A stretch of DNA of 33,542 nt from Betaproteobacteria bacterium (lineage in GTDB: Bacteria; Pseudomonadota; Gammaproteobacteria; Burkholderiales; SG8-39): the NCBI GenBank assembly GCA_947479645.1, contig CANKAJ010000047.1:1-33542 (forward strand), written 5' to 3'. Below, piece by piece: positions 7,745 to 14,805 of this stretch; the first letter of the stretch is position 1; each line of letters begins with the position of its first letter. The position numbers and the translations under genes were made by a program. The notes under the pieces are model-generated. The model saw only the letters and a program-made list of their open reading frames with translations. It did no database searches and was not told the origin of the DNA.

Positions 7745-8713
7745 ATGAACCATCGTTTTAAGTTGATCTGCATGGGGTTAATGGCATTGGCCAGCGCCAC
7801 GGTCCATTCCCAGCAAACTTTTCCGACCAAACCGGTTCGTATCATTGCCGGCTTTACCGCGGGCAGTACGGTCGATGTCATGGCGCGTACCATCGCCAAC
7901 AAACTCACCGATGTGCTTGGCCAGCAGGTCATTGTCGAGAATCGTCCGGGGGCGGCGGGTAGTGTCGGCGCGGAGGCGACGGCGAGGGCGCCAAAGGATG
8001 GCTATACCATGCTTCTGGCCGCCCTGGGATTTGCGGTTGTTCCGAGTCTGACGCCGAAACTGTCATGGGATCCGGTCAGGGACTTTGCGCCCATATCTCA
8101 AGTGGCAACCAGCCCCCTGGTCATTGTCGTGCACCCGAACGTGCCTGCGAAAAACCTGAAGGAGCTGATCGCGCTGGCCAAAGCGCAACCCGGCAAGCTA
8201 CGGTATGGGCACGCGGGTATCGGTTCCTCGCAGCACATGGCAGGCGAACTGCTCGCGGCCGAAGCCGGAATTGATATCGTCAATGTGCCCTACAAGGGCA
8301 ACGAAGAGATGCTGACTGACCTGCTGGGTGACCGGCTCGAGATGAATTTTCAGGGCATGCCTACCGTGCTGTCGCATATTCGGGCCGGAAAGGTTCGCGC
8401 AATTGTCGTCACCAGCCCGAATCGTGCCGCGGCACTTCCCGATGTGCCGAGCATCGGCGAGGCGGGGTTGCCCGCAGCCACCGTCAATGTGTGGTTTGGT
8501 CTTCTGGCGCCGGCCGGGACTCCGCGTGACATCATCAGCCGGCTGAATTCAGCCGTGGTTACGGCGATGAAAAGCCAGGATGTGTCCGACTCCTTTGCCA
8601 AGTTTGGTTCCGATGCTTCGACGAGCACGCCCGACGAATTCGCGCGCATGATTCGTGATCAGGTTGCAGTCTGGGCCAAGGTTATCAAGCAGCGTGGAAT
8701 CAAAGTCGAGTAA
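7745..8713 (+). CDS. Bug6: TTT-family periplasmic receptor
   Basis: A 322-residue Bug receptor. ATG 7745 is favoured over GTG 7736 because GGAG at 7733-7736 is then about 8 nt upstream. Signal peptide with likely cleavage VHS|QQTF (after residue 22). The binding loop reads FTAGSTVDVMAR, lacking the usual GG pair. Later markers: HAGIGSSQHMAGELLAAEAGIDIVNVPYKGNEEMLTDLLGDRLEM and LAPAGTPRDIISRLNSAV. Its central motif resembles that of Bug5, so the two may be an old tandem duplication. The 160-nt gap between them holds an AT-rich 6-bp hairpin at 7661-7677 and no gene. Confidence 0.93.
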   Translation: MNHRFKLICMGLMALASATVHSQQTFPTKPVRIIAGFTAGSTVDVMARTIANKLTDVLGQQVIVENRPGAAGSVGAEATARAPKDGYTMLLAALGFAVVPSLTPKLSWDPVRDFAPISQVATSPLVIVVHPNVPAKNLKELIALAKAQPGKLRYGHAGIGSSQHMAGELLAAEAGIDIVNVPYKGNEEMLTDLLGDRLEMNFQGMPTVLSHIRAGKVRAIVVTSPNRAAALPDVPSIGEAGLPAATVNVWFGLLAPAGTPRDIISRLNSAVVTAMKSQDVSDSFAKFGSDASTSTPDEFARMIRDQVAVWAKVIKQRGIKVE

Positions 8714-9000
8714 TGGCGGGCGTGCCTGATGGCAGCTGGCCAGGCCACGGGGGTGTTTGAAAAATGGCTGCCAATGGGTTCATTCTCAGCCCAGTCTGGC
8801 GAGTGATTTCTTCGGCGACTTAATCATTCTTGCTGATGCGCCACGACACTTGGCCAATCAGCCAACGGGCAACGACTCGCCCAGCCTTCATCGCATGTGC
8901 CTTGGGCTGTTTTTTGCCGTGCAATGATCTATTGCGAGGTAATCGAGCGATAATCCGAGGTCGAATTTTCCGTTTCTTATTCTTTGATTGACCTTTCCCT
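8714..9000. other. Intergenic region before the M23 peptidase gene
   Basis: Contains TGGCAGC/GCTGCCA half-sites (about 8730 and 8768) that could form a loose stem after Bug6. A minus-strand open frame ending at 8820 encodes a very basic sequence. Its last 23 codons (MKAGRVVARWLIGQVSWRIS...) have AAGG upstream of their ATG, but nothing else supports translation, so I do not call it a gene. The peptidase promoter should lie near 8900-8990, where the DNA is AT-rich. Confidence 0.35.
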
Positions 9001-10422
9001 ATGAGCACTCTGGAATCAGGCAGCACCAAGAAAAGACTGCCTCTGATTATTGTCCTTTTACTGGTTGTTGTCGGGCTGCTGGGCGGTGCTTACTACATGG
9101 CGCCGCGTTTCGAACAGGAGGCCCCGCAGATCAAGCTGACACCGGACACTGGATCGCTTGGTCTGGGATCCATCGAGATTGGTGTGACTGACCGGGGTGC
9201 CGGATTGAAATCGGTTGCCGCGACACTTACGGTGGGTGGCACCGTGCACGCGCTGGCCTCGGAGCAGTTCCCCCAGCCGCTACCGGAAAAAAAGATCACT
9301 GTTGCCTTGTCCTCGAAGCTGACCGGCATCAAGGAGGGACCCGCGGTGTTGCGCATCAGTGCACGTGACGACTCGCTGTGGAACTTCTTCAAAGGCAACG
9401 AGACGGTAGTCGAGAAAAGCATTTCCATCGACATGACGCCGCCGACCGTCGAACTCATTGCCGATGACCGCTATGTCAATTTCGGTGGCGTCGGTGTGAT
9501 TGTTTACAAATCGACCCCGGATACGGTGACGAGCGGAGTCAGGATCGGTGGGTATTTCTTCCCGGGCTTCCCGGGCCAGGTAAAAGTGCATCCGGATCAC
9601 TTCATCGCCCTTTTCGCCCATCCCCATAACGTGCCGGCGGATGCCAAGGCCGTGCTGGTCGCAACCGACCAGGCCGGGAATACCCGGGAGATGCCGCTTG
9701 TCTATGAACTCAAAAACGTCAAATACAAGAAAAGTACCATTCCGTTGTCGGACAACTTTCTCCAGAAAATTACACCATTGTTAAGCGATGTTGGCGCGCG
9801 CCAGGGCACGCCAAAGGAGGTGTTCATCCGGATCAACAAGGGGCTCAGGAAAGAGAACGAAGACAAAATCATCGCAATCACGCGCAAGTCCACTGCGTCC
9901 ATACTTTGGAAAGGCGCATTCAGCCAACTGAGCAACTCCAAGGTCGAGGCCAACTTCGCCGATGAGCGGACGTATACCTACGACAACGAGCCGATCGATA
10001 CCGCCTTTCACCTTGGCTACGACTTGTCAGTCACCAAGCACTATCCCGTCGAAGCGGCCAATAGTGGCAATGTTGCCTATGCCGACGACCTGGGCATTTA
10101 CGGCAATGTCGTCATCCTCGATCACGGCCTTGGGCTCTTTACGCTGTATGGTCACTTGAGCTCGATCGACGTCAAGGTTGGTGATTCGATCACGCCACGG
10201 CAGATCATCGGCAAGACCGGTGAGACCGGCCTGGCTGGCGGTGATCATCTCCACTATGGTGTCTATCTGAACGGCGTGGCCGTTTTGCCGGTGGAGTGGT
10301 GGGATCAGAAGTGGATCACCGACAATATTGAACCCAAGCTCGAAGGCAAGACCGGCGAGGCGATCGCCGAATCACAGCAGTCCAAAGCGCCACGCAAAGC
10401 CGTGCGCAAGCGACGCCGATAA
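9001..10422 (+). CDS. M23-family (LytM) peptidoglycan endopeptidase, membrane-anchored
   Basis: A 473-residue protein. Residues 13-32 form one hydrophobic membrane anchor after a short basic cytoplasmic start; the rest should be periplasmic. Residues about 40-240 look like beta-rich, Ig-like segments. The C-terminal LytM domain (about 320-430) has the zinc ligands His337 and Asp341 (HLGYD), the GH motif YGHLSS (His385) and HLH (His416, His418), so it appears catalytically intact. These enzymes cut peptide cross-links in peptidoglycan. The tail SKAPRKAVRKRRR is strongly basic. It is a single-gene unit between Bug clusters and probably a housekeeping gene unrelated to organic-acid uptake. No obvious Shine-Dalgarno precedes ATG 9001, so a nearby alternative start is possible. 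Confidence 0.93.
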   Translation: MSTLESGSTKKRLPLIIVLLLVVVGLLGGAYYMAPRFEQEAPQIKLTPDTGSLGLGSIEIGVTDRGAGLKSVAATLTVGGTVHALASEQFPQPLPEKKITVALSSKLTGIKEGPAVLRISARDDSLWNFFKGNETVVEKSISIDMTPPTVELIADDRYVNFGGVGVIVYKSTPDTVTSGVRIGGYFFPGFPGQVKVHPDHFIALFAHPHNVPADAKAVLVATDQAGNTREMPLVYELKNVKYKKSTIPLSDNFLQKITPLLSDVGARQGTPKEVFIRINKGLRKENEDKIIAITRKSTASILWKGAFSQLSNSKVEANFADERTYTYDNEPIDTAFHLGYDLSVTKHYPVEAANSGNVAYADDLGIYGNVVILDHGLGLFTLYGHLSSIDVKVGDSITPRQIIGKTGETGLAGGDHLHYGVYLNGVAVLPVEWWDQKWITDNIEPKLEGKTGEAIAESQQSKAPRKAVRKRRR

Positions 10423-10446
10423 TCCGGCCAGGGAATGGGGGCGGGC

Positions 10447-11415
10447 TTATTCCGCCTTGATGCCCGCTTCCTTCACCACCTTGCCCCAGGTGTTGTACTC
10501 GCGCTGGATATAGCGGCCCAGCTCTTCGCTCGTGCCAGGCTGCGGCTCCATGCCCTGCGCCTGCAGCTGCTCGCGCAATTCAGGCGTGTTAAGGACTTTG
10601 ACCAGGTCACGGTTGAGGCGATCGATGACCGGTTTTGGCGTCTTGCCCGGTGCCACATAGGCATACCAGTTGGTCGCCTCATAGCCGGGGTAACCCAATT
10701 CGGCAATCGTTGGCACGTTGGGCAGGAACTGCGAACGCGTCGCCCCAGTGGTGGCCAGCGCGCGGATCTTGCCCGCTTTGATCTGTGGCACAGCCGAGGG
10801 AGCTGAGGCGAATACCGAGGGTATCTGCCCGCCCACCAGATCTGTCATCGACGGACCACCACCCTTGTAGGGGACGTGGACGAGATTGGCTTTTGCCACC
10901 AGGCGGAACAATTCACCTGCCAGATGGCCGGCTCCGCCGATACCCGAGGTGCCGTAGGCGAGACCGTTGGGTCGGCTGTTGGCGAGCTTGACGTATTCGG
11001 AGAGGCTTTGCGCCGGCACCGAAGGGTGCACTACCAGCACATTGGCAAAGACCACTGCCATGGTGAGCGGGGCCAGGTCCTTCAGTGGGTCGTAGGGCAG
11101 GTTGGCGATCTGGTGGGGTGCAACGGCCATCGAGCCGACGTTGGCGAGCAGGATGGTGTGTCCGTCCGGGTTCGCCTTGGCCACCATGTCGGTGGCGATA
11201 TTGCCGCCGGCGCCGGCGCGATTTTCGACGACGACATTAACCCCGATGGCTTCGGCGAACGGCTTGGCGATGATGCGTGCCGCGATGTCGGTGCCGCCAC
11301 CGGGGGCAAAGCCGACCACCATGTTGATGGGTCTGTTCGGAAAACTTTGCGCTTCGGCGAGCCCGCTGAAGGCAGCCAGAATTAACAGACCGCAGACTTT
11401 TTCCTGGAAGCGCAT
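10447..11415 (-). CDS. Bug7: TTT-family periplasmic receptor
   Basis: A 322-residue Bug receptor on the minus strand. The signal peptide starts MRFQEKVCGLLILAAFSG with likely cleavage AEA|QSF (after residue 22). The binding loop FAPGGGTDIAARII is canonical. Other markers: YGTSGIGGAGHLAGELF, HVPYKGGGPSMTDLVGGQIP and VAPGKTPKPVIDRLN. AAGGAGAA lies just before the ATG at 11415. Its 174-nt leader towards Bug8 is very AT-rich and carries a Fur-box-like dyad (11525-11540), the clearest candidate operator next to any Bug gene here. It converges with the M23 gene across 24 nt. Confidence 0.94.
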   Translation of the reverse strand: MRFQEKVCGLLILAAFSGLAEAQSFPNRPINMVVGFAPGGGTDIAARIIAKPFAEAIGVNVVVENRAGAGGNIATDMVAKANPDGHTILLANVGSMAVAPHQIANLPYDPLKDLAPLTMAVVFANVLVVHPSVPAQSLSEYVKLANSRPNGLAYGTSGIGGAGHLAGELFRLVAKANLVHVPYKGGGPSMTDLVGGQIPSVFASAPSAVPQIKAGKIRALATTGATRSQFLPNVPTIAELGYPGYEATNWYAYVAPGKTPKPVIDRLNRDLVKVLNTPELREQLQAQGMEPQPGTSEELGRYIQREYNTWGKVVKEAGIKAE

Positions 11416-11524
11416 GGTTGTTCTCCTTTGGGTATCGGTTTATCAGTGCGCGTGAGTACAGCTGTTCGCCATCATTGATGTGATCATTATTAATATCAAT
11501 TATTCATTTAATAGGAACTTGCGC

Positions 11525-11540
11525 AATGATTATTATCATT
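11525..11540. promoter_or_regulatory. AT-rich dyad resembling a Fur box
   Basis: AATGAT-TATT-ATCATT lies in the AT-rich region upstream of Bug7. On the minus strand, GAAAATGATAAT matches 11 of 12 bases of the first two GATAAT-type hexamers of the Fur consensus; the third hexamer is displaced by about two bases. The flanking 11460-11520 DNA is also rich in A/T (TTAATA, ATTCAT). It may be a weak Fur site or simply an AT-rich promoter. It lies about 110-125 nt before the Bug7 start, a plausible promoter distance. Confidence 0.3.
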
Positions 11541-11589
11541 TTCCAGTTTCAATTGGGCGTCGCGACTGGGCGCTGCCCGAGCCGAAGCC

Positions 11590-12576
11590 TCATTCGGGTT
11601 TGATGCCGGCGACTTTCACGACTCTTGCCCACTGTTCCAGTTCCTGGGTGACCACTTTGGCCAGTTCATCCGGCGTACCGCCGATCGCCAGCATGTCGTA
11701 GTCGGTGATGCGCTTGACGACGTCCGGCATCTTGAGGACGAGGTTGGTTGTGGAGCCGAGCTTGTCGATCACAGCCTTCGGTGTGGCCGCCGGAAGAAAC
11801 AGGGAGTACCAGAAGCCGACATCAAATCCTGCATAGCCGCTTTCAGCGATGCTGGGCGTATTGGGCAACCCCGGATAGCGTTTCAGACTGGTGACGGCAA
11901 GGATGCGCAGCTTTCCTGCCTCGACCTGCGGCTTCAAGGTTCCAATGGGCAGAGTGGAATAGTGAGTGTCGCCGGCCACCAGCGCCAGAAGCGCTTGCGC
12001 ACCGCCGGTGTAGCGTATCGTCAGCGCCTGAAAGCCGGCGACATTGCGGAAGAATTCGCCAGCCAGCATATCGGGTACGCCAGCCATGCCGAAATTGATC
12101 TTTCCGGGATTGGCTTTGGCATAGACCACAAACTCGCCGATCGACTTCACCGGCAAGGTGGTCGGGACCGCCAGCGCGAAGGGCGCCGCAGTCAGCATGG
12201 TGACGGGGGCAAAATCCCGGACCACATCGAAGGGCAGGGTTTTGACCAGGTAAGGCAGTTGGGTTATTCCATTGGACGCGATGATGGCGGTATGCCCATC
12301 CGGCGCCGCGCGTGCCGTTTGTTCCAGGGCGACCAGTTGGTTGAAGCCGGGGCGATTTTCCACGACCACGCTCTTCCCCTGAAATTGAATGGACAGCTTG
12401 TCTGATACCGAGCGTGCCACCACATCCGAAACGCCACCGGGTGGAAAGGCGACCAGTAGGCGAACCGGCTTGGTCGGGTACTCCTGAGCCTGCACAGGAA
12501 GCCCGGTCAGGGCCATGCTAGCTACCACATTAATCAGGCCAGCCAATGCTGCTGGCATTCCAATGATTTGTTTCAT
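11590..12576 (-). CDS. Bug8: TTT-family periplasmic receptor
   Basis: A 328-residue Bug receptor on the minus strand. The signal peptide has an extended hydrophobic stretch and likely cleavage VQA|QEYP (after residue 30). The binding loop is FPPGGVSDVVARSV. The centre of the protein diverges from its neighbours: NFGMAGVPDMLAGEFFRNVAGFQ replaces the usual G.G...H, and the next motif is RYTGGAQALLALVAGDTHYS in place of (V/P)YKG. GGGAGA precedes the ATG at 12576. It lies upstream of Bug7 on the same strand with a 174-nt gap, and shares a 246-nt divergent region with the ADH-like gene. Confidence 0.93.
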   Translation of the reverse strand: MKQIIGMPAALAGLINVVASMALTGLPVQAQEYPTKPVRLLVAFPPGGVSDVVARSVSDKLSIQFQGKSVVVENRPGFNQLVALEQTARAAPDGHTAIIASNGITQLPYLVKTLPFDVVRDFAPVTMLTAAPFALAVPTTLPVKSIGEFVVYAKANPGKINFGMAGVPDMLAGEFFRNVAGFQALTIRYTGGAQALLALVAGDTHYSTLPIGTLKPQVEAGKLRILAVTSLKRYPGLPNTPSIAESGYAGFDVGFWYSLFLPAATPKAVIDKLGSTTNLVLKMPDVVKRITDYDMLAIGGTPDELAKVVTQELEQWARVVKVAGIKPE

Positions 12577-12630
12577 GTACTGATCTCCCGTGAGTTATCA
12601 AATCAGGACCGGATTTGGAGGGATTGCGCA

Positions 12631-12656
12631 GGTGAGCCTCCTCACGGAGGCTCGCC
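12631..12656. promoter_or_regulatory. 11-bp stem hairpin between Bug8 and the ADH-like gene
   Basis: GGTGAGCCTCC (12631-12641) pairs with GGAGGCTCGCC (12646-12656) around TCAC; 10 of 11 pairs are Watson-Crick and one is T-G. No T-tract follows on either strand, so a Rho-independent terminator is unlikely. It lies 55-80 nt upstream of Bug8 and could be an operator or a structured leader. Confidence 0.4.
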
Positions 12657-12792
12657 ATGAGTGACGGCACTGTAACATGCGCGCCTGGGGTTGATGAATG
12701 AGGCTATGCCCATAGAGTCAGGCGAAATGTTTTTCGTGAACATTACCGAACTGGCCACTAAATGGTGACGAACAGTGGGCAAGCTGGCCTTT

Positions 12793-12798
12793 TATAAT
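12793..12798 (+). promoter_or_regulatory. Consensus -10 element for the ADH-like gene
   Basis: A perfect TATAAT lies 24 nt before ATG 12823, which predicts a short leader. No good -35 is found at 16-18 nt (GAACAG at 12770-12775 is poor), so the promoter may need an activator. AAGGG at 12812-12816 is the ribosome-binding site. Confidence 0.45.
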
Positions 12799-12822
12799 CG
12801 GCATTCAATTTAAGGGCATATC

Positions 12823-13992
12823 ATGCAAAACGGCATCTACAGCTATCCGGGCACCAGCCGGATCATCTACGGCATTGATTTTGCCGAGGCGCTCGCGGAC
12901 GAACTCGCTCTGGTAGGAGCTCAAAAGGTCTTTGTGCTCGCCAGCGGCACGCTCGCGCGCAACACCAGTCTGATCGAACGCCTGCGGCAGGTGCTGGGCG
13001 CTCGCTTCGTCGGCCTCTGCGCAAAGATAGGGGCGCACACCCCGCGCACCGATGTCGTGGCAGCTGCGATTGCGGCGCGTGCGGCGCGTGCCGACATGCT
13101 GCTGACCCTGGGGGGCGGATCGGTCACCGATGCCGCCAAGATGGTCAGCATCTGTCTGGGTAACGACATTAGTGATCCTTCGCAGCTGGACGCGTACCGC
13201 ATTACCGTTCGTCCCGACGGCAGTTGGGAGCAGCCCTCCTGCAATCCGCCGTCGGTTTCATCCGTGGTCATACCGACCACGCTCACCGCAGCCGAATTCA
13301 AAGCCTCTGCCGGTTGCACCGACACGCTGCGGCAAATCAAGGAAATGTTTATTCAACCTGCGGCAATCCCCCGCACGGTCATCTTCGATCCCGCTGTGAC
13401 AGTGCACACACCGGACTGGTTGTGGCTTTCGACCGGAATCCGTGCCGTGGATCACGCCGTTGAGGACTTGTGCTCGATCAACAGCAAGCCGCTATCCGAA
13501 GCCACGTCATTCCATGCGCTGAGACTGCTCGGGGCGGGTCTTCGCGCCACAAAGAATGAGCCGGACAATCTGGATGCGCGGCTGGATTGCCAGCTGGGAG
13601 CATGGATGTCGATGATCGGCAGCGCGGCCGGTGTAATGAAGGGCGCCAGTCACGGCATAGGCCACGTGCTGGGCGGTGCCGCCAATGTCCCGCACGGCTA
13701 CACTTCCTGCGTCATGCTGCCGCATGTGATGCGCTTCAATTACCCGTTCAATGCCGAGCGCCAGAAGCGGGTCAGCGAGGCGCTTGGTCATCCGGATCAG
13801 GCTGCCGCCGATCTGCTTGCAAGTCTGATTGCCGATTTGGGTTTGCCAGGCACGCTGCGCGCGGTCGGTCTGAAGGCGGACATGCTCGATCGCATCGCGG
13901 CGGATTCCATGCACGATCGCATGGTGCGCTCCAATCCGCGCAAGATCGATAGCCCAGCGATTGTTCGCCAGCTTCTGGACGCCGCCTGGTAG
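12823..13992 (+). CDS. Iron-containing alcohol dehydrogenase / maleylacetate-reductase-like enzyme
   Basis: A 389-residue cytoplasmic dehydrogenase of the Fe-ADH superfamily, full length. The N-terminal nucleotide-binding part has LTLGGGSVTDAAKM (about 95-107, GGGS cofactor loop) and VVIPTTLTAAEF. The C-terminal helical domain has GIRAVDHAVED (His211), GASHGIGHVLGG (His277, His281) and VPHGYTS (His291). In Fe-ADHs the metal is held by Asp and three His; here the position four residues before His211 is Arg207, while the three His are present. Loss of the Asp also occurs in maleylacetate reductases, which work without metal and reduce maleylacetate to 3-oxoadipate in aromatic degradation. Closely related uncharacterised Fe-ADHs are an equal possibility. 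Monocistronic, divergent from Bug8. Confidence 0.85.
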   Translation: MQNGIYSYPGTSRIIYGIDFAEALADELALVGAQKVFVLASGTLARNTSLIERLRQVLGARFVGLCAKIGAHTPRTDVVAAAIAARAARADMLLTLGGGSVTDAAKMVSICLGNDISDPSQLDAYRITVRPDGSWEQPSCNPPSVSSVVIPTTLTAAEFKASAGCTDTLRQIKEMFIQPAAIPRTVIFDPAVTVHTPDWLWLSTGIRAVDHAVEDLCSINSKPLSEATSFHALRLLGAGLRATKNEPDNLDARLDCQLGAWMSMIGSAAGVMKGASHGIGHVLGGAANVPHGYTSCVMLPHVMRFNYPFNAERQKRVSEALGHPDQAAADLLASLIADLGLPGTLRAVGLKADMLDRIAADSMHDRMVRSNPRKIDSPAIVRQLLDAAW

Positions 13993-14227
13993 TTGCTCCT
14001 GCCGTATCGTGCAGGTGAGGGCGATGTCCTGGAATCGGACTTGCCAGAGGAAAATGCCGAAAACTGACTGCAGCCGATGTCAAACGAGGGTGGTCTGGAG
14101 CCAGCCACGTCGGCCTTGCGGCTTCGGTGACTGGTCTCCAATCCGTTTTCTTGGCGGTTCTTCTTTTCCGCGATGGAACACTGCGGATTTATTCTTGGCC
14201 GCCTCTTTTATTGCGGTTTTCTAAAAA
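13993..14227. other. Intergenic region after the ADH-like gene
   Basis: I see no convincing gene. The DNA at about 14150-14227 is AT-rich. Its minus strand is lysine-rich in one frame (KTAIKEAAKNK), but that frame has a stop directly upstream and no start, so it is not a continuation of the adjacent histone-like peptide. Confidence 0.3.
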
Positions 14228-14293
14228 CTACTTCTTTTTCTTGGCCGGTGCTTTTTTAGCTGGTGCTTTCTTGGCTTTTTTCTTCGTTGCCAT
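14228..14293 (-). CDS. Histone-H1-like lysine-rich micropeptide, 21 aa
   Basis: A 22-codon frame from ATG (complement of 14291-14293) to TAG. The peptide begins MATKKK and continues as KKAPAKKAPAKKKK: only Met, Ala, Thr, Lys and Pro, 13 of 21 residues Lys. This is the composition of the (K)KAPAKKA repeats in bacterial histone-H1-like DNA-binding proteins, which are common in betaproteobacteria but usually much longer. GGAG lies 7 nt upstream of the ATG, so translation is plausible. No comparable peptide gene adjoins it. It could be a true micropeptide that binds DNA or RNA, or a stub of a longer protein that has lost repeats. Confidence 0.6.
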   Translation of the reverse strand: MATKKKAKKAPAKKAPAKKKK

Positions 14294-14805
14294 ATCAATC
14301 TCCGTAGGTGTTAGTGGATACAACATTCCAAACTCGTCCGAATTGGAGCGAGCTATTCAATTGCCGTGATGAGCTACGGCCGATCGAATTCGATGCGCGT
14401 TTTCCCGTGATGGGAAAACGCATACGTTCACAAATTTGATGATGGGTATTCTGGAGTGAGATCGATTCCGCCGCCGCGGAGAGCCGCTTCGGGCTTATGA
14501 ACTGCTCGCCGTTTGAAAAGGCGGTCGTGCTATTCAGCGATGTGTGCAAAAAGTTTCTGCATGGGTTCGATCATTGGCGCAATTAAAACACTAGCTGACC
14601 AGAAGATGCAACATCCTTTTGCAAAATTTTGTGATGTGTTGGCAACTGTGCAACCTGCTTGCCGAGTGGCGTGCGCACTATGACTCGCCGCAGGCGCCTG
14701 CTGCGTTGATCAATGGTTGGCTGAAATGCGGTTAATGGTGAGCGATGTTCGGAACTGTGAGCCTGTAGTGCTGCAGAAGAACGGCGTGATTTTCATAGTG
14801 TGTTT
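14294..14805. other. Intergenic region between histone-like peptide and tctA
   Basis: About 510 bases. It holds a perfect hairpin at 14397-14421 and probably the promoter of the histone-like gene. Open frames are short: a 40-codon plus-strand frame starting MGSIIGAIKTLADQ has no ribosome-binding site and no recognisable family. The stretch around 14580-14660 is AT-rich. No RNA gene was recognised. The downstream end of the tct operon has no clear Rho-independent terminator here. Confidence 0.35.
14397..14421. repeat. Perfect 10-bp inverted repeat
   Basis: GCGTTTTCCC (14397-14406) and its exact complement (14412-14421) flank GTGAT. No T-run follows on either strand. It lies about 105-130 nt upstream of the histone-like gene on that gene's coding strand. 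It could be an operator or a stable leader hairpin; a decayed terminator is also possible. Confidence 0.55.

Noticed and set aside
8820-9029. Minus-strand frame encoding a very basic 69-residue sequence before the M23 gene.
   Set aside because: It overlaps the peptidase start, has low complexity and no convincing family. A shorter version with AAGG upstream remains possible.
14160-14227. Lysine-rich reading after the histone-like stop, suggesting a frameshifted longer histone protein.
   Set aside because: That frame has a TAG directly upstream and no start, and a shift in either direction from the peptide soon meets a stop.
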